Shown here: in pieces, positions 6,073 to 13,373 of the stretch
Layout of the letters: each line of letters opens with the position of its first letter
How positions within the stretch are numbered: the first letter of the stretch is position 1
Assembly: GCA_964395545.1 (NCBI GenBank)
Contig: CAYNAW010000016.1
Location: forward strand, 1 to 28,937
DNA from: CAYGVX01 sp964395545
GTDB lineage: Archaea; Thermoproteota; Bathyarchaeia; Bathyarchaeales; SOJC01
DNA length: 28,937 nt
Reading direction: 5' to 3'
Position numbers and translations under genes: made by a program
Notes under the pieces: model-generated
Database searches by the model: none
Told to the model about the DNA's origin: nothing
The model's input: only the letters and a program-made list of their open reading frames with translations

Positions 6073-6861
6073 TTACGAAGCCCGATTCGGCCGAGAAAGC
6101 TGATGCACAACTAAGCCTAAGAGCCACCCGCCCACCACGACCAGCGTGGCTGGGAAATAGCCCGCAAATTCGTAGCTGAATATAGCGATTTCAAAGACGA
6201 AGAAGGCGAAGCCCACAGCCAGTGCGGAGACAAACCCCCCTCGTCTCCCATACTTCTGAGAGGTTTGGATGGCGAGTAACCCTGTTAGAAAGATGTCGCC
6301 CAGCCCGAGGCGTATGGCACCCTCTCGGGGGAACGTGGGAACCTGAATTAGTATGGGCAGTTCGAGGGCTACGAGCCTATCAGCGGCAGCGCCCATAAAG
6401 CCCGTGAGGAAAACTTGGATGAAATCCATAACGGTGATGAGGACGGCGAAGACCAAGACGGTTTTCCACGAGAACAAACCACCCAAGTAGACTGTGACGA
6501 GTATGGCGAATATTATGGCGAAGGCGTTGAGTAAGAAGAGGTTCCAGAAGTTGGAGAGGTAGAGTATAGCGAAGACGGCAGAGGGCAGCACGGCGACATA
6601 CCATTTCTCTGTCGCCACGAAGGTAAAGAGGAAGAGGACGAAGCAGTAGGCCACGAGGAAGAGGATTCTGATGGCTTGCTGGGGGACGAAGACGATGATT
6701 GAGACCATGACGCCCATGGATATGACGAGAAAGACGGCGTCCCGCATACGGAATTCTCGTTCGTCGAAAAGCGTCTTCATCTTATCCTTCAGCCGTTCAA
6801 ACAGCATGATCGAGGCTATCGTGATGGCGGTGACGACGAATGGCAGGACAATGTCGAACAT
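6073..6861 (-). CDS. Presenilin/signal-peptide-peptidase-like intramembrane aspartyl protease (A22 type)
   Basis: 262 aa from ATG 6861 with about nine hydrophobic segments. Three motifs of the presenilin fold appear in order: an Asp in a membrane helix (TVMDFIQVF, Asp146, equivalent to the YD motif), GLGD at 186-189 (Asp189), and FPATL near 236-240 in place of the PAL motif. The archaeal homologues are grouped with the signal peptide peptidases. The protein would cleave membrane helices within the lipid bilayer; its substrates are unknown. GTG 6870 is an alternative start. It lies 29 bp after the SPOUT methyltransferase on the same strand, just before L3. Confidence 0.8.
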   Translation of the reverse strand: MFDIVLPFVVTAITIASIMLFERLKDKMKTLFDEREFRMRDAVFLVISMGVMVSIIVFVPQQAIRILFLVAYCFVLFLFTFVATEKWYVAVLPSAVFAILYLSNFWNLFLLNAFAIIFAILVTVYLGGLFSWKTVLVFAVLITVMDFIQVFLTGFMGAAADRLVALELPILIQVPTFPREGAIRLGLGDIFLTGLLAIQTSQKYGRRGGFVSALAVGFAFFVFEIAIFSYEFAGYFPATLVVVGGWLLGLVVHQLSRPNRAS

Positions 6862-6890
6862 ATGCGCCACAGTATGGGGAGGGTTGGATT

Positions 6891-7766
6891 TTAACCTTTA
6901 GCAGTCATCATGCTGAGGAGTCCGAGGATGACGAAAACGGCTTCTTCGGTGCGCACGGTTTCGACCTCTTGGCGAGGAAACATGTTGATCACAAAATCCG
7001 CGGAATTGTCGAGGTTGAGGTTTTCCGGCTGGGCAATTTCGTACAGGCCTCTTGTGGGGGCGCCGAAAGCTACAAGAATTCGGCGCGAAGCCTTCCAGCG
7101 AGACAGCACGTTCTGCTCTTCTTCCGAGAAGGGTCTTCCACGTTTTGAGGTGGCGATCACCAAGTCAAATCTGCGCTGCTTCAGGAGGCTGCCTATAGTC
7201 AGGTCGGAGGAAACGACCCGGTACCCCCAATATTTGGGTACAGTGTCTCGATCTGCGAGTTCTGCCTCCAATCGTTCCTTCTCCTTGCTTATCCTCACTG
7301 TGACTCGAGCGTTGAGGGACAATCGCTTGTTTCGTATGAGGGCGAGTTGTTCAACGCCGACGTCTGCGAGGGTTCCGTCTTTCGTGTGGGCTGTTGTGGC
7401 AGCTTCTCTGAATTCTCCATCAGCAAGGTCTCTTGCACGATTCTCTAACGGGTGATGAGGCGTGCGAAGGGGGGGCAGAACTCCTGCATACTTCAACTCG
7501 GGTCTAAGCTTGAAGAGGCGTTTTCGCAGGTACTGAGGCGTTTCCATGTAAGAGAGGACAGTCGCGATGAGGTCGAGTTCACGATGCTGATCCTTCTGAG
7601 GCGTGTCTCGGAAGATGATTATCGATTCTACGCCGAAGATTGCGGCAGCTCGTCCTACCATCCCGATTTTCACGGTCTTTTCTCTCAGGTGAGGAGTGTC
7701 TGAGACGAAAGACGCGGGAATAGCAATGGAAAGCTGGTGACTGGAAGTCAAGCAAGCATTCTCCAT
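6891..7766 (-). CDS. SPOUT-family RNA methyltransferase (COG2106, putative uridine N3-methyltransferase)
   Basis: 291 aa from ATG 7766. The C-terminal trefoil knot that binds S-adenosylmethionine is marked by LVAFGAPTRGLYEI (residues 231-244). The N-terminal half contains LREKTVKIGMVGRAAAIFGVESIIIF, typical of the family related to MTH1 and human SPOUT1. A middle insert (about residues 95-190) has the small OB-like domain of this family. The frame stays open upstream to 8096, but that extension is antisense to the isomerase gene and lacks homology, so I start at 7766. The gene diverges from the isomerase across a shared palindromic TATA element. Confidence 0.85.
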   Translation of the reverse strand: MENACLTSSHQLSIAIPASFVSDTPHLREKTVKIGMVGRAAAIFGVESIIIFRDTPQKDQHRELDLIATVLSYMETPQYLRKRLFKLRPELKYAGVLPPLRTPHHPLENRARDLADGEFREAATTAHTKDGTLADVGVEQLALIRNKRLSLNARVTVRISKEKERLEAELADRDTVPKYWGYRVVSSDLTIGSLLKQRRFDLVIATSKRGRPFSEEEQNVLSRWKASRRILVAFGAPTRGLYEIAQPENLNLDNSADFVINMFPRQEVETVRTEEAVFVILGLLSMMTAKG

Positions 7767-7809
7767 GTGCAGTGACAGTTCGACTATGGAATCTAAGAGG
7801 GTGACCTTT

Positions 7810-7821
7810 GCTTTTAAAAGC
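7810..7821. promoter_or_regulatory. 12-bp palindromic TATA element shared by divergent genes
   Basis: GCTTTTAAAAGC is a perfect palindrome with a TATA-like core. It is the best TATA candidate for both neighbours: 44 bp from ATG 7766 on the minus strand and 40 bp from TTG 7861 on the plus strand. A single symmetric element could direct transcription both ways. Direction would then depend on the flanking BRE sequences. Confidence 0.5.
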
Positions 7822-7860
7822 TTAGAGGCCGCAATGATAGGGTGCAGAGAGGTGGTTGAA

Positions 7861-8967
7861 TTGTCGAAGCTCACTTGTTTGGATCGACGGGAGAAAGTCA
7901 GGGCTGTAGACAAGAGCAACATGCTTGAGTTAACCGAGAAGATGCCTGACTTCTGTCGAGACGCCATCCAAAGAGCGAAAAAAGTGAAGCTTCCTTTAGA
8001 GAAGCCGAAGAACATTGTTGTCGTGGGAATGGGTGGTTCAGCCATCGGAGGAGATGTGCTAAGCGATTGGCTATGCGATAGGACGCCTATTCCCATCCGC
8101 GTGTGCCGAGACTACCTTTTGCCCGAATACGTCGACCGAGACAGCTTAGTAGTAGCGGTGAGTTATTCGGGAGAGACCGAGGAAACCTTGAGCGCCTTCT
8201 TAGAAGCAGTGAGACGTCACTGTAAGGTGGCAACGATTTCGTCGGGCGGTCACCTTCAGGCCTTCTCAGAGAAGCTCAACGTTCCACACGTGCTTATACC
8301 TCCTTACTTCCCTCCGAGGGCAGCTATTGCCTATACCTTCTTCCCTCTTGTCGTTCTCGTAGAGAAGTTGAACGTCGATGGTGGTATCAAAGGAGAGATT
8401 GAAGAAGCTGTGAGCGTTCTACAAAGACTGAGTCAGGAAAATGCACCTCATATTCCATTAAAGAGTAATGAAGCGAAAAAACTGGCCGCTGCGCTAGAGG
8501 GCACAGTTCCAATAGTTTACGGTTTTAGGCAGTATGGTTCTATTGCTCGGCGTCTAAAGTGCCAATTCAACGAAAACGCCAAAATCCCCAGCAAGTTCGA
8601 CACTTTTCCGGAGCTCAACCACAACGAAGTCGCTGGTTGGGAAGGCCCTGAAGGCTTGACCAAAGTCTTCTCCATAATCCTCTTCCGAGACCCTGAAGAA
8701 CCTCCGGAAATCGAGCGGCGAATAAGAGTAACAAAGCAGATAGCTTCCTCCAAAGTCAGCAAAATTCTGGAAATTCATGCAAGGGGCAAGCACAAGTTGA
8801 CGAGAATGCTCTCTGCCATGTACGTCGGCGATTTTGCCAGCATATATCTGGCGGTGCTACGGGGGGTTAACCCGACAGCTATACACACCATTGACCACCT
8901 GAAGCGAGAATTGAAGATACTCAACACGATAAGAGAATTGGAAAGAGAAGCCGAAAAGCTAGCCTAA
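7861..8967 (+). CDS. Bifunctional phosphoglucose/phosphomannose isomerase
   Basis: 368 aa from TTG 7861. The SIS-fold signature VVVGMGGSAIGGD binds the substrate phosphate, SYSGETEET follows, and the active-site segment FPELNHNEV plus HTIDHLK supply the catalytic Glu and His of the archaeal/bacterial PGI/PMI family. It interconverts glucose-6-P or mannose-6-P with fructose-6-P, linking glycolysis or gluconeogenesis to sugar-nucleotide synthesis. Start choice: GAGAGGTGG at 7846-7854 is a strong ribosome binding site for TTG 7861. The frame is open from 7765, but the TATA element at 7810 argues against the longer forms. ATG 7834 is a weaker option. Confidence 0.88.
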   Translation: MSKLTCLDRREKVRAVDKSNMLELTEKMPDFCRDAIQRAKKVKLPLEKPKNIVVVGMGGSAIGGDVLSDWLCDRTPIPIRVCRDYLLPEYVDRDSLVVAVSYSGETEETLSAFLEAVRRHCKVATISSGGHLQAFSEKLNVPHVLIPPYFPPRAAIAYTFFPLVVLVEKLNVDGGIKGEIEEAVSVLQRLSQENAPHIPLKSNEAKKLAAALEGTVPIVYGFRQYGSIARRLKCQFNENAKIPSKFDTFPELNHNEVAGWEGPEGLTKVFSIILFRDPEEPPEIERRIRVTKQIASSKVSKILEIHARGKHKLTRMLSAMYVGDFASIYLAVLRGVNPTAIHTIDHLKRELKILNTIRELEREAEKLA

Positions 8968-8976
8968 GCCCCTTAC

Positions 8977-9018
8977 TACCATAGCGCTGGGGAAGCCCCG
9001 AGTCTTATGGTGGAGGAC
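8977..9018 (+). repeat. Hairpin-forming inverted repeat after the isomerase gene
   Basis: ACCATA and TATGGT arms enclose GGGG-AAG-CCCC, giving a basal stem, an internal loop and a short apical stem within the 221-bp gap 8968-9188. It could be part of a terminator, a small RNA, or nothing. The rest of the gap holds TATA-like elements for glyS at 9127-9135 and 9142-9150 and no credible gene. Confidence 0.35.
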
Positions 9019-9126
9019 ACCATCGTACACTAATGCAAGGATCCGAAGTCTGTTTGGAAGGAGAAGACGACGGCATGCGCTAAGCTATCTCTCGGCTAGG
9101 AAAGCGTAGAAAGGTTGCACGCTGCC

Positions 9127-9135
9127 TTATTTATA
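9127..9135 (+). promoter_or_regulatory. TATA box of glycyl-tRNA synthetase
   Basis: TTATTTATA at 9127-9135 lies 54 bp before ATG 9189. A second candidate (ATTAAAGG, about 9144) would give a shorter leader. Either is consistent with archaeal promoter spacing. Confidence 0.4.
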
Positions 9136-9188
9136 CGGAAACGCATTAAAGGCTCTAAACCACAGCTAAGAAGGGAAGCTGGAACTCA

Positions 9189-10934
9189 ATGCAGAAACCT
9201 GACAAATACGAAATCGTAAGCGAACTCGCTAGACGCCGAGGCTTCTTCTGGCCTTCGTACGAAATCTATGGCGGTGCAGGCGGATTCATAACCTACGGGC
9301 ATTTGGGAGCTCTACTGAAGCAGAAGATGGAGGCAAAGTTCAGAGATTTCTTCATCAAACCCCTCAACATCCTCGAAATGGAGTCTTCCATTATAACCCC
9401 AGCCAGCGTCTTCGAAGCCTCAGGTCACGTGAAAGCGTTCCGCGAGCCCATGGCAGAATGCACGAAATGCAGGAAACGGTTCCGCGCCGACCACCTTCTC
9501 CAAGAACAGGCGAAGCTCAGCGACACTGAGACGGAGAAACTGAGCCTCGAAGAACTCGCCGCAGGCATAGACAGATATGCCGTGCGATGCCCCGAATGTG
9601 AGGGAGAGCTGGACAAACCGAGATATTTTATGACTATGTTCACGACGACCATCGGACCCTACTCGGAGGCGGTGGGCTACGGAAGACCAGAAGCCGCTCA
9701 AGGAGCCTTCGTCGAGTTCAGGCGTCTCTACGAAACCGCACGAGAGAGGCTGCCCCTAGGCGTGGTTCAAATAGGGCATGCGTTGAGAAACGAAATCTCG
9801 CCCAGACAGGGACCTGTTAGGCTGAGGGAGTTCACGATTGCTGACATAGAATTCTTCTTCGACCCCGAAGACCCTGAATGCAGTATGCTGAAAGATGTGG
9901 AAGATGAGTCTCTGTGGCTCATACCTGCAGAGTTGAAGCGGAAGGACGTGAAGGAAGCCGTTGAGGTAACCTTGAAGGAGGCGCTGGAGCGGGGCTACAT
10001 CAAGACCGAGTGGCAAGCCTACTTCATGGTGCTGGCAAGGCGGTTCCTTAAGGAGCTCGGCGTGCCGGACGACAAGCAACGCTTCATTGAGAAGCTGGAG
10101 TGGGAAAGAGCTCACTACTCTGCACAGGGCTACGACCAGCAGGTCTACTTGGACCGTTGGGGATGGACAGAGGTCTCGGGACACAGCTACCGCACAGACT
10201 TTGACCTCAAACAGCACATGAAAAGCAGCGGCGTGGACATGCAGGTCTTCAGAAAATACGATGTACCCCGAAAGATGGTGAAGGTCGTCGTTGAGCCCGT
10301 TTTGAGCAAGCTTGGACCCGCTTTCAAGAAAGATGCTGCGAGGGTAGCAGATATTCTTTTGAATGCCGACGCAGAACAGGTGGAGAAGGCGTTGGCGGAA
10401 AGAGGGTACTACAGTGCAGGATTGCTCAAGGTTTTGCCCGACCACGTCAAGGTTGTCCGCAAGGAAGTGGAGGAGACAGGAAGACGTTTCATTCCCCACG
10501 TTGTGGAGCCCAGCTTCGGGGTGGACCGGCTCGTATACGTCGCCTTAGAATACGCCTACGCTAAGCGAGACGACAGAGCGCTCCTGAGGTTGCCCAGAGA
10601 GCTTGCACCTGTACAGGTAGGAGTCTACCCGCTGATGGCTAAGGATGGGTTGGCGGAAAAGGCAAAGCAAGTATGCGAATCTCTGATGCTTGAGGGCTTC
10701 GCGACCGAGTACGACGATGCGGGCTCCATCGGAAGACGTTATGCGCGCGCAGATGAAATCGGCACACCTCTGTGCATCACAGTCGACTATCAGACTTTGA
10801 AGGACGAGACTGTGACCCTGCGAGACCGAGACTCGTGGGAGCAGGTGCGCGCGAGCATAGATGGGATGCCGGGAAACCTGCGGAGCTACTTCAAACATGG
10901 GAAAGAGTTTGGAGAACTCGGGAAAAACGTGTAG
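9189..10934 (+). CDS. glyS: Glycyl-tRNA synthetase (class II, homodimeric type)
   Basis: 581 aa, normal for the archaeal/eukaryotic dimeric enzyme. Residues 20-50 show YEIYGGAGGFITYGHLG. A zinc-ribbon insertion follows, with CTKCRKRF and later CPECEGELDKPRYFMTMF. Class II motif 2 is LRNEISPRQGPVRLREFT and motif 3 is EPSFGVDRLVYVALEYAY. The C-terminal anticodon-binding domain starts near PVQVGVYPLM and contains GSIGRRYARADEIGTPLCIT. It attaches glycine to tRNA-Gly in the cytoplasm. Confidence 0.96.
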   Translation: MQKPDKYEIVSELARRRGFFWPSYEIYGGAGGFITYGHLGALLKQKMEAKFRDFFIKPLNILEMESSIITPASVFEASGHVKAFREPMAECTKCRKRFRADHLLQEQAKLSDTETEKLSLEELAAGIDRYAVRCPECEGELDKPRYFMTMFTTTIGPYSEAVGYGRPEAAQGAFVEFRRLYETARERLPLGVVQIGHALRNEISPRQGPVRLREFTIADIEFFFDPEDPECSMLKDVEDESLWLIPAELKRKDVKEAVEVTLKEALERGYIKTEWQAYFMVLARRFLKELGVPDDKQRFIEKLEWERAHYSAQGYDQQVYLDRWGWTEVSGHSYRTDFDLKQHMKSSGVDMQVFRKYDVPRKMVKVVVEPVLSKLGPAFKKDAARVADILLNADAEQVEKALAERGYYSAGLLKVLPDHVKVVRKEVEETGRRFIPHVVEPSFGVDRLVYVALEYAYAKRDDRALLRLPRELAPVQVGVYPLMAKDGLAEKAKQVCESLMLEGFATEYDDAGSIGRRYARADEIGTPLCITVDYQTLKDETVTLRDRDSWEQVRASIDGMPGNLRSYFKHGKEFGELGKNV

Positions 10935-11018
10935 AGAGGGCTTCGTGTTTAGTTAGACTTTTTAACACATTCGCATATTCTACTGTGGTGCCTCGAAGGG
11001 CATTTCTGAGGCGGGAAC

Positions 11019-11678
11019 TTGGTCCTTCCTGTGGAAACAGAAGAACGCGTAAAACGAAGGGCGCTCAGCGCTTGTCAAGATCACCTACGTAAGGTTTTGG
11101 ACATTGCACGCAAGGTCCCCCAGATAGTCGACTGCTTCAACGCCAACGATAAGGACGCCGCGCGACAGATGTTTGCAGAGATAAAGAAGGCGGAGGAAGA
11201 GGTCGACAATGCAAGACGAATGGTCTCGCAGGAACTTGCCCAAATCGGCGCTATCCTCATAAACCGAGAAGACTTTCTGCGCTTCACAAACCTAGCCAGC
11301 GAGATCGCGGACTTTTGTGAGGGCATCGCTTTCTGGCTGCTCTCGATCATGGAACGCGGATGGAAAGTGCCATCAGACATCAAGAAGGACCTTGGCAACC
11401 TTGCAGACGCCGCGCTGGAGACCGTGCTGAAGCTCAGAGAAACAGCCATTACACTCACGTATGGCTCGACAAAGACTCTGGAGAAGGCGAGAGAAGTCGA
11501 AACCGCTGAACGAGCGGTCGACGAGGCGTTCAGAGAGTTGGAAGTCAAAATTATAAGCAGCAAGCTGGAGATGCCTGTCATGCTGCTGCTGAGAGATGTA
11601 GCTCAACTCCTCGAGAACGTTGCTGACAAAGCAGAAGACGTCTCAGATGCCGCACGCATACTTTCCTTCGCCATTTGA
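11019..11678 (+). CDS. DUF47 / PhoU-like protein
   Basis: 219 aa, all-helical with long amphipathic helices, matching the DUF47 (TIGR00153) branch of the PhoU superfamily. Landmarks are ARKVPQIVDCFNANDKDAARQ and AEEEVDNARRMVSQELAQIGAILINREDF. Family members are often paired with Pit-type phosphate permeases, but no permease is nearby. Start TTG 11019 is preceded by GAGGCGGG and follows an in-frame stop at 11007; GTG 11031 is possible. A TATA-like TTTTAACA lies upstream. The role is probably phosphate- or metal-related regulation, which is inference from the family. Confidence 0.82.
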   Translation: MVLPVETEERVKRRALSACQDHLRKVLDIARKVPQIVDCFNANDKDAARQMFAEIKKAEEEVDNARRMVSQELAQIGAILINREDFLRFTNLASEIADFCEGIAFWLLSIMERGWKVPSDIKKDLGNLADAALETVLKLRETAITLTYGSTKTLEKAREVETAERAVDEAFRELEVKIISSKLEMPVMLLLRDVAQLLENVADKAEDVSDAARILSFAI

Positions 11679-11692
11679 CAGCGTGGATAAGA

Positions 11693-12250
11693 ATGACTAA
11701 GCAGATTCCCGTGGAGCTCATCGACAACTTTCTCGTGGTCTGGGATGCCAAGCAGAGCTCAGAGCTTTACAGAATGGGCTACTACGGCAAGCCTCTCGGG
11801 ATACCTAAACCGAAGACAGCCGAGTTCGACGCGCCTCTCCTTCTAGACTTGATGGAAGGCCTCTACCTTGCACAACAGAAAGTCATAGAAGTACGGGAAG
11901 GCGTCGATAAGACACGAGTCGGGTTAGAGAAGCTAAGACGGAAAGCCCGCAAGCTCTACGACGAATTCGACCTGAGGTATGAGGTCTACCGAGACCTGAA
12001 GGAAAACGGCTTCGTCGTCACGCCGGGCATCAAGTTCGGATGCGACTTCGCCGTCTACAAGCATGGACCAGGTGTTGAACATGCGCCGTACATGGTCTCT
12101 GTGAGAAGGGGCGAAGAAGACATGACAGCAACGGACATTATTAAGGCTGGACGACTCGCCACGACAGTACGTAAGAGGTTCATCGTGGCAATTCCTGACC
12201 TTGAGACAGGAAAGACTCAATACCTGATTTTCAAGTGGTTTAAGGCGTAG
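11693..12250 (+). CDS. endA: tRNA-intron (splicing) endonuclease EndA, catalytic subunit
   Basis: 185 aa from ATG 11693; an overlapping TTG 11675 would add six residues. The catalytic triad is complete: Tyr122 in DFAVYKHG, His130 in GVEHAPYMV and Lys161 in TVRKRF, with the usual spacing. The N-terminal domain is short, as in alpha-type subunits. The enzyme cuts bulge-helix-bulge motifs in pre-tRNAs. The window has two tRNA genes with non-canonical introns, which would be substrates. A lone alpha subunit normally needs a partner to cut such relaxed motifs; none is visible here. It starts 14 bp after the DUF47 stop. Confidence 0.93.
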   Translation: MTKQIPVELIDNFLVVWDAKQSSELYRMGYYGKPLGIPKPKTAEFDAPLLLDLMEGLYLAQQKVIEVREGVDKTRVGLEKLRRKARKLYDEFDLRYEVYRDLKENGFVVTPGIKFGCDFAVYKHGPGVEHAPYMVSVRRGEEDMTATDIIKAGRLATTVRKRFIVAIPDLETGKTQYLIFKWFKA

Positions 12251-12276
12251 ATGCACACAGTCACTCGGGCGTCTCT

Positions 12277-13110
12277 ATGACAGAAGTAGCGCTGGTTAAG
12301 GGACCAAGAGAAGTCGGAACCGTTACTGAAGCTGTGAAGCTGGCCGGTGGGCTAGAGGGCATAGCTGAAAATTACAGACGGGCTTTGATAAAGGTAAATT
12401 TCATCTCAACTAAAACATACGAGACAGGAGTGACCACCGACCCCTTGGTCGTGGAAGGCTTAATCCACGAAGCCAGCAAGGTTTTCGACGAAGTTATCGT
12501 TGCAGAGTCGGACGCCAGCATGACGAATGCAGACGAGGCCTGCAAGGCTACGGGCATGAAGGAGGTTTGTGACAGAAGCGGAGTCACATTCCTTAACCTT
12601 AGACGGGAGAGAGACCGAGTCAGGCTACCCATACGTCAGGGAGAGACGCTTAAGGAGATAGAAGTACCAAGAATAGTCACGGAGTCGGCTATAATCAACG
12701 CGGCAAAGTTGAAAACGCACAGTGCCACGGGAGTATCGCTCGGGATGAAGAACATGTTCGGCCTGTTACCAGAGAAGATGAAGTTCAAATACCACCTAAG
12801 AAACATCAACAAGGTCATTGTAGACATAAACACTGTGCTGAAACCAAACGTCACAATGATAGATGGTTTCTACGCCCTCGAAGGACCGGGTCCAAGCCAA
12901 GGAACCCCCGTAAGAATGGACCTGCTCATTGCGGGCATAGATGTGGTAGCGGTTGACGCGACGGCTTGCCGCGTCATGGGCATCGACCCAGCCGACATAT
13001 ACCATGTAAGACGGGCTTACGAGAAGGGATTCGGCGAAATCGACGAGGCAAAGATAAACGTTCTGGGCGCGAAAGTGGACGAAGTCAGAAGACCCTTCAG
13101 GCGAAGGTGA
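12277..13110 (+). CDS. DUF362 family protein
   Basis: 277 aa. The DUF362 domain spans nearly the whole protein, with KVNFISTKTYETGVTTDP, VIVAESDASMT, the AKLKTHSATGVSLGMKNMFGL segment and the DLLIAGIDVVAVDATACRVMGID motif. No ferredoxin-type cysteine cluster is present, unlike longer DUF362 proteins. The biochemical activity is not established. It starts 26 bp after endA and may be co-transcribed. Confidence 0.85.
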   Translation: MTEVALVKGPREVGTVTEAVKLAGGLEGIAENYRRALIKVNFISTKTYETGVTTDPLVVEGLIHEASKVFDEVIVAESDASMTNADEACKATGMKEVCDRSGVTFLNLRRERDRVRLPIRQGETLKEIEVPRIVTESAIINAAKLKTHSATGVSLGMKNMFGLLPEKMKFKYHLRNINKVIVDINTVLKPNVTMIDGFYALEGPGPSQGTPVRMDLLIAGIDVVAVDATACRVMGIDPADIYHVRRAYEKGFGEIDEAKINVLGAKVDEVRRPFRRR

Positions 13111-13166
13111 GAAACCCTTAAAAGAACCCGAACGAGAATACCCTTCACGAAGGATGTGAATAGAAG

Positions 13167-13331
13167 ATGCCAACTCACGGTTCACTCTCCAAGGCAGGGA
13201 AAGTGCGTAGTCAAACCCCTAAGATGCAGCCTACCCCGAAGAAGAGCGCTGCTCCAAGGATGAGGGCGCGAAGGAATTTTGAGAAACGCATAATCCTGCA
13301 AAGAAAGTCGGGACAAAACTGGATGCACTAA
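13167..13331 (+). CDS. rps30e: Ribosomal protein S30e (eS30)
   Basis: 54 aa, very basic. The start MPTHGSLSKAGKVRSQTPKM is the archaeal/eukaryotic S30e signature, and the conserved end (RARRNFEKR, RKSGQNW) is intact. It is a small-subunit protein near the decoding region. A TATA-like CTTAAAAG lies about 50 bp upstream, so it may have its own promoter after the DUF362 gene. Such short genes are easily missed by length cut-offs. Confidence 0.94.
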   Translation: MPTHGSLSKAGKVRSQTPKMQPTPKKSAAPRMRARRNFEKRIILQRKSGQNWMH

Positions 13332-13344
13332 GCGGCGCGCAAAC

Positions 13345-13352
13345 CTTTAAAC
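13345..13352 (+). promoter_or_regulatory. TATA box for a probable leaderless amidohydrolase transcript
   Basis: CTTTAAAC is centred about 25 bp before ATG 13374, the normal TATA-to-transcription-start distance in archaea. No ribosome binding site is visible, so the message probably begins at or next to the ATG. Confidence 0.55.
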
Positions 13353-13373
13353 ACGCAAGACACACTTTTCACT

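Noticed and set aside
7767..8096. 110-residue N-terminal extension of the SPOUT methyltransferase frame
   Set aside because: It is antisense to the isomerase coding sequence, has no family similarity, and ATG 7766 begins right at the conserved methyltransferase region.
8977..9022. H/ACA guide RNA
   Set aside because: The hairpin lacks a kink-turn or kink-loop and the distance from internal loop to ACA is shorter than usual.
9756..10499. 247-codon open frame antisense to glycyl-tRNA synthetase
   Set aside because: It lies fully within a well-conserved gene, has no recognisable domain and follows from the codon pattern of the real gene.
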